Source: Myxococcales bacterium UBA1203
Lineage (GTDB): Bacteria > Myxococcota > Myxococcia > Myxococcales > UBA5297
DNA length: 64,000 bases
Direction: 5' to 3'
NCBI GenBank assembly: GCA_002309695.1
Contig: DBXV01000017.1
Location: forward strand, 160,555-224,554
Part shown: in pieces, positions 34,599 to 42,716 of the stretch
How the letters are laid out: each line of letters begins with the position of its first letter
Position numbering within the stretch: position 1 is the stretch's first letter
Program-made: the position numbers and the translations under genes
Notes under the pieces: generated by a model
The model's database searches: none
What the model was told of the DNA's origin: nothing
The model's input: the letters and a program-made list of their open reading frames with translations, nothing else

Positions 34599-37500
34599 AT
34601 GACCTTGCGATTTCGATTTTTGAGGATTCCCGCGTGTATTCGGGCCCTTTCCCAGTCGCTGCCGCGCGCTCAGATGCTCTCTCTCCTGGCCTGCTGCGTG
34701 GCCGTTTCCCTACCTGTGTCTGTGTCTGCCCCTGCCCACGCCAAAGCAGCGCAGGCGCAGTCAGAAACAGTGACCATTTCTTCAGCAAAAGAGCTCACCG
34801 CCTTTCGCGACGCCTGGAACAGCGGCAAATACAGTTCGGCCGCCAAAGCGCCGGTCCTCAAATTCAAGCGCGACATCAGCCTGGGGAGCATCGACGGCTG
34901 GATTCCTCTGGGAACGATGCAGATTCCCTTTGACGGCACGGTGGAGGGCGGCGGACACCACGTTTCGGGCACGCTGAGCTGCGCCGTCCCGGACAATGTG
35001 ATGGCTGCTGCCTGCGGTCTTTTTGGATACGTGGCCGCCACGCCGCGCTCGCTCGAAGGTGCGGCCATCCGCGGGCTCGATCTGGACCTTTCTGTTGCCT
35101 TCCAGCCCACATCGACGCCGCAGGCGCCGTCACCGAGGGCAAGAGCTGGCGGCTTCGGCGCCCCTGAGTGGAGCCTGAGCATCGGCGCGCTCGCGGGCCG
35201 TGCCACGCGTGCAGCCATCGAAAACGTTCGCCTGACGGACAAGGGCGCCGTGAATTTCAGTGAAGCCAGCCGCCGCCCGCGCGCCAATAACAGCGTCGAA
35301 GCAGGCGGTCTGGTGGGGCACGGGGAGATGCTGACGGCCTCGAACCTTTCATCCGCGGGTAAAGTGAGCGTTCAGGGGGCCGACGACCTGACAGCGGGCG
35401 GCCTTTTTGGCACTTTGGGCCTGTCGTCGCTGAGCCAGTCGTCTGTCAGCGGGCAGCTGAAACTGGCGGCCGGCAATGAGCTGACCGCCGGCGGCGCCGT
35501 GGGCAGTTCCGCCGCTAATTTGTCTGAGCGCCTCCAGAATGCGCCGCGCCTCTCGGACATTACTTTTTCGGGCACGCTGGAAGCGCTGGACGGCTCGAAC
35601 GCGGTCCTCGGCGGCGTCATTGGCCATGGCGTCAGCCGCCACAGCACAATTCATCTGGAACGCCTTCGCGCCGACGGGAAGATTTCTTTCTCGCTGCCGC
35701 AGAACATTTCACATCCTGTCCGCGGCTTCACTCTGGGCGGCATTGCCGGCAGCATCCGCCGCGGCGAGGTGAAGAACGCCGCGTCCTCCGCTGTTATTCA
35801 GGCTGACATTCGCGCCGCCGCCCGTGGGCCCTGGATTCCTCATTCCATCGGCGGACTTGTCGGCACGGGCGTTCAGCTCTCCCTGCAAAATGGCGAATTT
35901 TCCGGCACCGTCACCTTTATCAATCACCCTTCGCCCGACGACCTTTACAATGTGAGCGGCATTCTGGGGCACGATCTCCGCGATTCGCGCATTGCCAATG
36001 TCCTCAGCCAGGGCACCTTTGAGCTGCCCCAGGTCGGCGCGGTTTCGCTGACCGGCGAGCGGCGGCAGCCCAGTCAGGGCAGGGGGCTCGTGGGGCTGAC
36101 GGACCAGCGGGAAACATTTATTTATTGCGCCCATTGGGATGAAAAATTCCCGGCGGCGCAGGGCGTCACCTGGCCCGTGAAGCTGGGCGAGGGGAGTTCG
36201 CCTGTTCCTCTGGGAGAGCATGCGTCGGCGAGCCTGATGAATGCCCCCATCGACGCAGCCAAAAAGGGAAATCCCCAGCGCTGCCTGCAGCCGGGCAGTT
36301 ATCAGCCCTGGAAGGACGGGCCCGACGGGCGGCCGCACATTGATTTCAGCGCTGCGGCCGCGGTTCTGGACAGCGCCGCTTTTGGGGGCATTGCCTCGGC
36401 CGTGCCCCGGGATGCCCACTGGAACAGCAGGATTGAACTCGACAGCTGGAAGCCCGCCGAAGTGCAGACGCACTGGATGCGCGCCGCCGAGCACAGTGAA
36501 CTGCCATTTCCGAGGTGGGGCATGGGGGGCGCCCGCGATGAGGAATGCCGCCCGCTGGCCAGTGCGCTCTTCCATCTGCCGGAGGACGCTTTCTGCATTT
36601 ATGGAACGGGTGCCCAAGAGCTGGGTCAATGTTCAGGCAAACGCGGTCCCCGGCGCCTGCGGAAGCTCCGTTTTCAGCTCGCCGAGAAACTGGTGAATCA
36701 TTTTGACCCCAAAAAGCACATTTCGCCTCTGCCGCTGCCCGCCGGTGAATTTTTCAGTCCCCGCTCTCCCTTCCAGCGGCTGGCTCTGCGCGCCCATGCC
36801 TTTGTCTATACGACCGGCGTGCGCGTGGAATCGTTCCTCGGCAGAGGGCAGATGGCGCTGGGCGGCGAGGAGCATCCGACACTGCTGGCCATGAGTCAGG
36901 ACGACGCCATCAAGCTCTCGGAGCGGACGCAGCTCTTCCGTCAGATCAGGACGCCCGCGGTCCGAGGCAATCCCGCGCTTTCCAATAATATGAAGGGTGC
37001 CCCCAAATGGGTTTACTGGAACTGTTTTGACGCCCTGAACCCCGAGCTGCCCGGCGAGGCGGCCAAACTTCTGGACCAGCATGAACAAAAGCAGGGCAGT
37101 CAGCGGCCGGAGAATCCGTTCGGACCTGCGGACGCAGGGCGAGAAACTGCTAAGGTAAAGGACCTCTATCCCGCGTCTCTCAGGCGCGTTCCTTTTTGCG
37201 GGGTCGGGCGTTCAGGGAAGGATGTTCAGCTTCCGCGCGGCATAAAAGCCGCGGACTTTGCCCGTCAGGAAGCCTTCGACGCGCTGGAAGAAAGCATCGA
37301 ATCCTGGTTTATGGACTATGGCTTTGAGGCGCGCGAGCGCATAAAGCAGCGCTATGCCGCCTGCCCCAGGGGCGATCATAAGTGCATGTTCAATCAATTC
37401 CATGCCCTCGACAGTGTTCCCTTTGGAAATACTAAAACGGCATGCAGTGCCTCTGACCTTATTTCCACGCTGCCGCAGGCGCGGCTCATCCGCGAGACCT

Positions 37501-38855
37501 GGACCAGCCCGGACGGCGAAGTCTGGACACTGTTGGCCATCGACCAGGATTCATTTCTGAACATGCTCTCACAGGACGGCTTGCTGCACGAAGGAACAGT
37601 GGACGCCGCGCGCGAGGAACTGGCGCGCGGTTTCAGCCAGGACGCGCTGGAGCGCATGGATTTTCTGCACAGAGTTCGCGCATCAGAAAAACAGGCAGCC
37701 AATCAGGCGGGCGGCACCTCCAAAGACCCGCAGGCCGGCTGTCTCGCAGAGGCCGGCAAGCTGTTGGGCTGGGGCAATGACCGCTGGTGCGCCGTCATGC
37801 CCGCCATCGCGGCCATGTTTGGGCCCAAGCGGCCGAAAGAGAATGAAGATGAATATCTGAAGGAATACTTCAACCCCATGCTCCGGTCGCAGATTGTCAT
37901 GTTTGTCCGCGCCGACGCCATGGGCGAATCTATTGAGTTGATGCCCGCGCAGCAGCTGAAGGAGGCGCAGAAGAAAATTCCGCTGAAACTGGGGCTGGCC
38001 CAAAAGAGCGTCGGCAATACACTGAACGCGCTGCTTCCCGACATTGAGGTGCAGGGCGCCGGTGAGATACAGGTGCCGCCGCATATGAGGGCCATGCTCG
38101 ACGAGCAATCTTCCCGTCCGCGCCGTCCGTCGCCCGCGTTTATGTTCGGCGGTCTGAAAAAGGCCGACGCCGCCAAAGCCCTTGCGAGAATTTCGTTCAG
38201 TGAACAGCTGAAAAATCCGGCCATTCGCTTTCAGGCGCCGCTGGACGATAAAATGAAGGGTGCCCCCGATTGGGTGCGCTGGACCTGTTTTGAGGCCCTG
38301 AACGGTCTGGGAACAAAGTCTTCCGGCAAACAATCGCCCGCACAGCGCTATCCCTACTGCAATGTGACGGCGGCCGCGGCGGGAAAACAAAGCGGGACGA
38401 AAAATGTGGTCAGCCCATTTGCGGCGAATGACTGGCAGCGGCACGCGGCGTATTCGGTCGCTGAAGCCTATGCCAAACATCTGACCGAACAAATGACTGG
38501 AAAAACAGGCACGGGGGCCGCGGCGTCCAATGATTCTTTGAATGATTCTCTTCGGGAAAGCGACTGGAAAAAACAGCAGGAAGACGAGCGCCGCCGCAGT
38601 GATGATGAATTTAATCAGCAGAAAAAGCTGAACGATATGGCAGATGCTTTGACCAATGAGCTGAAAAAGGCGCCGCCGCTTCAAAAGACGTGGAAGGACG
38701 GTCTGGGGAGAACGTGGCGGCTGGAGGCCATTGATGAAAATTCGCTGCTGCGCGCCATTCATCGGACCCCGGATATGGGCGTCAAGGCGGAGGAATTTAT
38801 TCGCGGGCTTTTGAAGGATGAATACAAGCCATTTGAGATGGAGAAAAAAGAGTAA
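34599..38855 (+). CDS. Large secreted protein: GLUG-like repeats plus three LPP20-like domains
   Basis: This 1418-residue protein follows an AAGGA site. A signal peptide precedes residue 50 (VAVSLPVSVSAPAHA). Residues 60-480 contain GLUG-like repeats (GGLVGHG, GGLFGTLG, GGVIGHG, GGIAGS, GGLVGTG, SGILGH) predicted to form a beta-solenoid. The remainder contains three divergent copies of a module: PxW, a Cys-rich link, a (Y/F)C(G) strand and a helix RxxAxxxLAxxL. Copies begin near residues 640, 800 (MKGAPKWVYWNCFDAL) and 1210 (MKGAPDWVRWTCFEAL). The module resembles LPP20/FlgP-type domains. I do not know its role; surface exposure is inferred. Confidence 0.75.
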   Translation: MTLRFRFLRIPACIRALSQSLPRAQMLSLLACCVAVSLPVSVSAPAHAKAAQAQSETVTISSAKELTAFRDAWNSGKYSSAAKAPVLKFKRDISLGSIDGWIPLGTMQIPFDGTVEGGGHHVSGTLSCAVPDNVMAAACGLFGYVAATPRSLEGAAIRGLDLDLSVAFQPTSTPQAPSPRARAGGFGAPEWSLSIGALAGRATRAAIENVRLTDKGAVNFSEASRRPRANNSVEAGGLVGHGEMLTASNLSSAGKVSVQGADDLTAGGLFGTLGLSSLSQSSVSGQLKLAAGNELTAGGAVGSSAANLSERLQNAPRLSDITFSGTLEALDGSNAVLGGVIGHGVSRHSTIHLERLRADGKISFSLPQNISHPVRGFTLGGIAGSIRRGEVKNAASSAVIQADIRAAARGPWIPHSIGGLVGTGVQLSLQNGEFSGTVTFINHPSPDDLYNVSGILGHDLRDSRIANVLSQGTFELPQVGAVSLTGERRQPSQGRGLVGLTDQRETFIYCAHWDEKFPAAQGVTWPVKLGEGSSPVPLGEHASASLMNAPIDAAKKGNPQRCLQPGSYQPWKDGPDGRPHIDFSAAAAVLDSAAFGGIASAVPRDAHWNSRIELDSWKPAEVQTHWMRAAEHSELPFPRWGMGGARDEECRPLASALFHLPEDAFCIYGTGAQELGQCSGKRGPRRLRKLRFQLAEKLVNHFDPKKHISPLPLPAGEFFSPRSPFQRLALRAHAFVYTTGVRVESFLGRGQMALGGEEHPTLLAMSQDDAIKLSERTQLFRQIRTPAVRGNPALSNNMKGAPKWVYWNCFDALNPELPGEAAKLLDQHEQKQGSQRPENPFGPADAGRETAKVKDLYPASLRRVPFCGVGRSGKDVQLPRGIKAADFARQEAFDALEESIESWFMDYGFEARERIKQRYAACPRGDHKCMFNQFHALDSVPFGNTKTACSASDLISTLPQARLIRETWTSPDGEVWTLLAIDQDSFLNMLSQDGLLHEGTVDAAREELARGFSQDALERMDFLHRVRASEKQAANQAGGTSKDPQAGCLAEAGKLLGWGNDRWCAVMPAIAAMFGPKRPKENEDEYLKEYFNPMLRSQIVMFVRADAMGESIELMPAQQLKEAQKKIPLKLGLAQKSVGNTLNALLPDIEVQGAGEIQVPPHMRAMLDEQSSRPRRPSPAFMFGGLKKADAAKALARISFSEQLKNPAIRFQAPLDDKMKGAPDWVRWTCFEALNGLGTKSSGKQSPAQRYPYCNVTAAAAGKQSGTKNVVSPFAANDWQRHAAYSVAEAYAKHLTEQMTGKTGTGAAASNDSLNDSLRESDWKKQQEDERRRSDDEFNQQKKLNDMADALTNELKKAPPLQKTWKDGLGRTWRLEAIDENSLLRAIHRTPDMGVKAEEFIRGLLKDEYKPFEMEKKE

Positions 38856-38891
38856 AAGAAATTAAACTATTATAGATATTGTATGCTGCAG

Positions 38892-38917
38892 TAGGGGCGG
38901 CCCTGTGTGGCCGCCCC
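38892..38917. repeat. Dispersed palindrome, family C
   Basis: The sequence AGGGGCGGCCCT and TGTGGCCGCCCC form an inverted pair. A near-identical copy lies inverted at 42667-42691, in the same order relative to family B. Confidence 0.7.
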
Positions 38918-38952
38918 AAATAAAACCATCTCGACGCTGTTGTCTGCGGAAA

Positions 38953-39001
38953 AACCCTCTTCGGCCCCGTCGGGGCCACCTCTCCCAGAGGGCGAGGCAA
39001 G
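38953..39001 (-). repeat. Dispersed palindromic repeat, family B
   Basis: On the minus strand it reads CTTGCCTCGCCCTCTGGGAG, then AGGTGGCCCCGACGGGG and CCGAAGAGGG. It lies next to the family C palindrome, giving a C-B composite. Confidence 0.7.
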
Positions 39002-39020
39002 ATTAGTTTTGTAATGTCGA

Positions 39021-39175
39021 GATGTTGAAAACAAATTCTGGCGCCCCACTCCCAATGACATTGTAAAACAATATCGAAATATACTTGGCTCGCACACTCA
39101 TCTTGATATTGTGAAAACAATATCGAAATATACTTGGCTCCCCACCATCCATGATATTGTTATAACAATATCAAA
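39021..39175 (+). repeat. 48-base tandem array with GATATTGT...ACAATATC palindromes (family D)
   Basis: Repeat starts (GA(T/C)ATTGT) are at 39057, 39105 and 39153, a constant period of 48. Each unit has the palindrome followed by AAATATACTTGGCTC and a CCAC-rich tail. The last palindrome, GATATTGTTATAACAATATC (39153-39172), is perfect over 20 bases. A worn copy begins at 39021. Further palindromes lie at 57216 and 58011-58200. Confidence 0.75.
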
Positions 39176-39187
39176 TTAAAGAATTCT

Positions 39188-39235
39188 TGGCTCCCCCTTT
39201 GGGGGAGCTGTCAGCGCCGAAGGCGATGACTGAGA
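39188..39235 (-). repeat. Dispersed palindromic repeat, family A
   Basis: The copy is inverted relative to 2184-2236: CTCCCCCTTTGGGGGAG is followed by CTGTCAGCGCCGAAGGCGAT and GACTGAGAG. Confidence 0.75.
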
Positions 39236-39493
39236 GTGTCCCCCGGAGGCGTGAAATATCACCTTCCGGGATGCAATCCCGGGCAATGTGTGCGCGCAGC
39301 CGGATACAAAAAACAGGCGGGTCCGCCCCAAAAAATGCTTGCGCAGGGCAGTTTTGTATCTGAAAATTTCTGTCGTGAGGTACTTCTTCCCCGGAGGTGC
39401 CTCTTCCTGAGACGCCTTTTCCCCCGAAGTGTCCATGGATTGATTTTTTCGTGGCGGCGTCTCGTTTTCATCCCAACAACTGCGAGGAGCGGC

Positions 39494-40465
39494 ATGAAAA
39501 ACAAGTGGCTGATTCTGGCTGTGGGCGCTTTTTCGTTTGTGGCTTTGTCGGCGGGCAGCTGCGACGAAGACAATGATGTGGACTGCGACGAAGAGACCGG
39601 TGCGTGGACGAAGTGCGAGGACGGCAAGCTCAAGCAGTGTTACAAGGGTGAGCTCTCCGGGGATTACATATATAAGTCTGAGAAATGCGAGTCGGGCGAA
39701 TGTGCGAGTGAGACGGCGTGCTTCGTAGAGGAGACGGACGGAGGAATTACGCCTGCGCCGACGGATGGCGGGGTTATCGACGTCGGCGACGGCGGGACGG
39801 TGGTATCCGACGGCGGCTATATCGTTATCGACGACGCTGGAACCGACCCGGGCGATGGCGGAACTGACCCGAATGAAAAGGAATGCAATGAGGCGAATGC
39901 CGGAACGAAAATCTGCAAGGAATTTACGCCGGGCGGCAAGGCGGCAATTGCAGATCCCGAGGTGTTTGTCCTGACGTGCATGCAGCTGCAGGATTCGACC
40001 TGGGCATTCAGCCAGCCCACGACGTGCCCCTCGAACACATGTAATGATGACTTCACGGATTGCGAGGATAATGGCGAGTGCAATGAGCAGAACGAGGGCA
40101 AGGTGATCTGCACGACGGACGGCGAGCACGCCTATTACTCGACCTGCACGCTTCTGGTGAATCCCAGCAATCCGTCGGAGACCTCGCACGCTTATGAGCC
40201 GGGAACGAAATGCGAGGTGTATGGCTCCAATAAATGTCAGGACGATCGTTACTGCGCGTCGCCCGAGGGCGGCATGAGCGGGGAAATTCCCTGCGGGCCG
40301 GAAAACAAGGGCCAGGTCATCTGCGTCGATGTGAATGGCAAGGGAATGATTGAAACCTGCGACGAGTGGTCGATGCAGGGAAGTGATCAGAAAGAGTGGT
40401 TCTTTAATACATCACCCGAAGACTGTGCCAACGGATGCAATGAGGCGCATAACGGCTGTAAGTGA
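39494..40465 (+). CDS. Cys-rich exported protein with Asp/Gly stalk (longer paralogue)
   Basis: This 323-residue protein follows AGGAG. The signal ends ALSAGSC, a possible but imperfect lipobox. The mature N-terminus is acidic (DEDNDVDCDEETGAWTKC). A Cys pattern GxxxxC-x-W-x-C-xxGCxxxxxxCK recurs in three modules, at about 25-70, 120-190 and 195-320. A DGG/DPGDGG linker (residues 80-125) separates the first two. The first and last modules are almost identical at DNA level to the next gene, so the pair comes from a recent tandem duplication. Function is not recognised; disulphide-rich surface anchoring is inferred. Confidence 0.8.
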   Translation: MKNKWLILAVGAFSFVALSAGSCDEDNDVDCDEETGAWTKCEDGKLKQCYKGELSGDYIYKSEKCESGECASETACFVEETDGGITPAPTDGGVIDVGDGGTVVSDGGYIVIDDAGTDPGDGGTDPNEKECNEANAGTKICKEFTPGGKAAIADPEVFVLTCMQLQDSTWAFSQPTTCPSNTCNDDFTDCEDNGECNEQNEGKVICTTDGEHAYYSTCTLLVNPSNPSETSHAYEPGTKCEVYGSNKCQDDRYCASPEGGMSGEIPCGPENKGQVICVDVNGKGMIETCDEWSMQGSDQKEWFFNTSPEDCANGCNEAHNGCK

Positions 40466-40617
40466 GCTGTTCCCGGGATTCCAGCCCGTGGTGTGATGCT
40501 TTGCCTATTCAGGGCGTTCTGTATTGTAAGTTTAATGATGTATTTCTTGTGTATCTATAAAGGATATTATCTCACATTCTGGGGCGCAGCCCCAGGCGAC
40601 AGAAAGGCAGCAAAACC

Positions 40618-41265
40618 ATGACAATGAATAAATGGATGATGTGCGCTCTTGGCATTCTCTCATTCGTGGCGCTGTCCGCCGGAAGCTGCGACGAAGACAA
40701 TGATGTGGACTGCGACGAAGAGACCGGCGCGTGGACGAAGTGCGAGGACGGCAAGCTCAAGCAGTGTTACAAGAGCGAGCTCTCCGGGGATTACATTTAT
40801 AAGTCTGAGAAATGCGAGTCGGGCGAATGCGCGAGTGAGACGGCGTGCGCCGAGGGCGGTGGCGGCGGCGAAATCGAATGCAATAAGGCGAATGAAGGCA
40901 AAGTGATCTGCACGACAGACGGCCAGCACGCCTATTACTCGACCTGCACGCTGCTGGTGAACCCCAACAATCCGTCGGAGACCTCGCACGCCTTTGAGCC
41001 GGGAACGAAATGCGAGGTATATGGCTCCAATAAATGTCAGGACAGTCGTTACTGCGCATCGCCCGAGGGCGGCATGAGCGGGGAAATGCCCTGCGGGCCG
41101 GAAAACAAGGGCCAGGTCATCTGCGTCGATTACAATGGCAAGGGAATGATTGAAACCTGCGACGAGTGGGCGATGCAGGGAAGTGACCAGAAAGAGTGGT
41201 TCTTTAATACATCACCCGAAGACTGTGCCAACGGATGCAATGAGGCACATAACGGCTGTAAGTGA
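40618..41265 (+). CDS. Cys-rich exported protein (shorter paralogue)
   Basis: This 215-residue protein is almost identical to the first and last parts of the preceding protein (DNDVDCDEETGAWTKCEDGK, KCEVYGSNKCQD, NTSPEDCANGCNEAHNGCK). It lacks the middle module and has a GGGGG linker instead. The signal sequence differs (MTMNKWMMCALGILSFVALSAGSC). ATG 40618 and 40624 are both possible starts. Function is unknown; it shares the operator-free region and the downstream terminator with the pair. Confidence 0.8.
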   Translation: MTMNKWMMCALGILSFVALSAGSCDEDNDVDCDEETGAWTKCEDGKLKQCYKSELSGDYIYKSEKCESGECASETACAEGGGGGEIECNKANEGKVICTTDGQHAYYSTCTLLVNPNNPSETSHAFEPGTKCEVYGSNKCQDSRYCASPEGGMSGEMPCGPENKGQVICVDYNGKGMIETCDEWAMQGSDQKEWFFNTSPEDCANGCNEAHNGCK

Positions 41266-41288
41266 GCTTGTTTTTTCGCCTCATAAAA

Positions 41289-41326
41289 ATCCCCCTCTCC
41301 GAAATAGACTGGAGAGGGGGTATTTT
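41289..41326 (+). terminator. Rho-independent terminator
   Basis: CCCCCTCTCC pairs with GGAGAGGGGG and is followed by TATTTTTCTG. It lies past the shorter Cys-rich paralogue. Confidence 0.8.
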
Positions 41327-41349
41327 TCTGTTTTCTGGAGTCAGATGCC

Positions 41350-42570
41350 ATGCACAAAAATCCAAATGCAAATATCCGCGAATCTGGCAGCAGCAGGAAT
41401 ACATTTCAGAAAATATATTCGGGCGCATTGCCGGTGGTGTTGGCGTCTCTCCTGATGGCGGCATTTGCCTGCGGCGGGAAGGACGACGAGGAGACGCCCG
41501 AGACCGTGATGGATGCGGGGCAGGAGGTTGCCGCCGATGCGTCTGAAACGGGCGATTCCGGAATCATTGAAAACAATGATGCGGGCATTGTCGAAGAAGA
41601 CGCGGGCAATGATCATGATGCCGGTATTGTCGAAGAAGATGCCGGGGATTCGGGCATTGAAGACACTGATTCAGGTATTCCCGGCGACTGCCCTCCCGGA
41701 TTTACAGGCGACAGCTGCGATGAATGCCTGCCCGGATATTATGGTGAAGAATGTAAAAAATGCGAATGCAATAAATACAATATCTGCCATGACGGCATTG
41801 GCCATGACGGCAGCTGCGAGTGCGTCACTGGATATACGGGAACTAAATGCGGCGAATGCGTTGACGGGTATCATTGGGAAGAAATCATCGAAAAATGCGT
41901 TCCCAATGGCTATGTCGGCATTCCCGCCGGACAGTTCACCTGGACGCACCATACGCGTCAGCATGCCGTGGGCGACATTGTTTCTCTGGACACATTTAAT
42001 TTGAAAAAAACGCCCGTGACGCTGGGTGAATTCAAAGCATGCGTGGCTGCCGGTGCCTGCAAAGCTGAAAATTATCAGAATTCAACCAATTATATCTGCA
42101 ATGCCACCCGGGACACGGGCAACGGAACGTATGACAATCACCCGATGAATTGCCTCAAATGGTATGGCGCGAAGGAATACTGTGAATGGGTCGGCGGGCG
42201 CCTGCCTGCGGAAGATGAATGGGAATACGCGGCGACACACAATGGGACGGAGCATTTGGTGACGGCGTATCCCTGGGGCGATGACGAACCGGACGAGACG
42301 AGGGCGAATTTTAAGAATAAGGTCGGCGCGACAACTGCGGTCGGAAGATATTCGCCTGCGGGCGACAGCCCGCTGGGGCTCGTCGATATGGCCGGGAATG
42401 TCTATGAATGGACTTCCACGCTGCCGTATAATTCGACTGCTGACCATCCGCCGTATCAGCGCAAGGGCGGCGCTTTTTACAGCGGCGCTGACCAGATTGT
42501 AATTTCCGGAGGCGATGCGCTGGCCGCCGACAGTTCCGAATACAGCGCAGGGGTGAGGTGCGTGAAATAA
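41350..42570 (+). CDS. SUMF1-fold lipoprotein with Asp-repeat stalk and EGF-like domain
   Basis: The 406-residue product is read from ATG 41350, with GGAG 12 bases before. An n-region of about 28 residues precedes a hydrophobic segment ending AFAC-GG. Residues 45-110 are DAGI/DSGI repeats. Residues 112-190 are Cys-rich EGF/laminin-like (CPPGFTGDSCDECLPGYYGEECKKCECNK). A complete SUMF1-like domain follows (GIPAGQFTWTHH, LKKTPVTLGEFKACV, GRLPAEDEWEYAATHNG, GLVDMAGNVYEWTS, SAGVRCVK). As in its paralogues the active-site Cys pair of FGE is not seen, so it is more likely a binding module than a formylglycine synthase. Confidence 0.88.
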   Translation: MHKNPNANIRESGSSRNTFQKIYSGALPVVLASLLMAAFACGGKDDEETPETVMDAGQEVAADASETGDSGIIENNDAGIVEEDAGNDHDAGIVEEDAGDSGIEDTDSGIPGDCPPGFTGDSCDECLPGYYGEECKKCECNKYNICHDGIGHDGSCECVTGYTGTKCGECVDGYHWEEIIEKCVPNGYVGIPAGQFTWTHHTRQHAVGDIVSLDTFNLKKTPVTLGEFKACVAAGACKAENYQNSTNYICNATRDTGNGTYDNHPMNCLKWYGAKEYCEWVGGRLPAEDEWEYAATHNGTEHLVTAYPWGDDEPDETRANFKNKVGATTAVGRYSPAGDSPLGLVDMAGNVYEWTSTLPYNSTADHPPYQRKGGAFYSGADQIVISGGDALAADSSEYSAGVRCVK

Positions 42571-42587
42571 ATTTGCCGGGAGGTTAT

Positions 42588-42691
42588 CCCTCTCAGTCAC
42601 CGCCTCCGGCGCTGACAGCTCCCCGTCTGGGGGATGTGGCCCGAAGGACCGGAGAGGGTTTTATTCAGGGCGGCCACATAGGGCCGCCCCT
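42588..42691. repeat. Composite dispersed repeat A-B-C
   Basis: Family A (CAGTCACCGCCTCCGGCGCT, 42588-42634), family B (TCTGGGGGATGTGGCCCG to GGAGAGGG, 42626-42658) and the family C palindrome (42667-42691) sit next to each other. The B-C part is the inverted equivalent of 38892-39001. The element fills the gap between two convergent lipoprotein genes. Confidence 0.75.
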
Positions 42692-42716
42692 GCGAATGTC
42701 ATAACGAGATATATTC

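Larger units (their letters stand above)
38856..39493. other. Intergenic repeat island upstream of the Cys-rich genes
   Basis: The 638-base stretch is mostly repeats: a family C palindrome (38892-38917), family B (38953-39001), a 48-base tandem array (39021-39175) and an inverted family A copy (39188-39235). The right end carries a region rich in ttt and the ribosome site of the 39494 gene. No gene is supported. Confidence 0.6.

Noticed and set aside
39021..39175. CRISPR-like array
   Set aside because: Only three to four units; the whole 48-base unit repeats with no unique spacers, and no cas genes are present.
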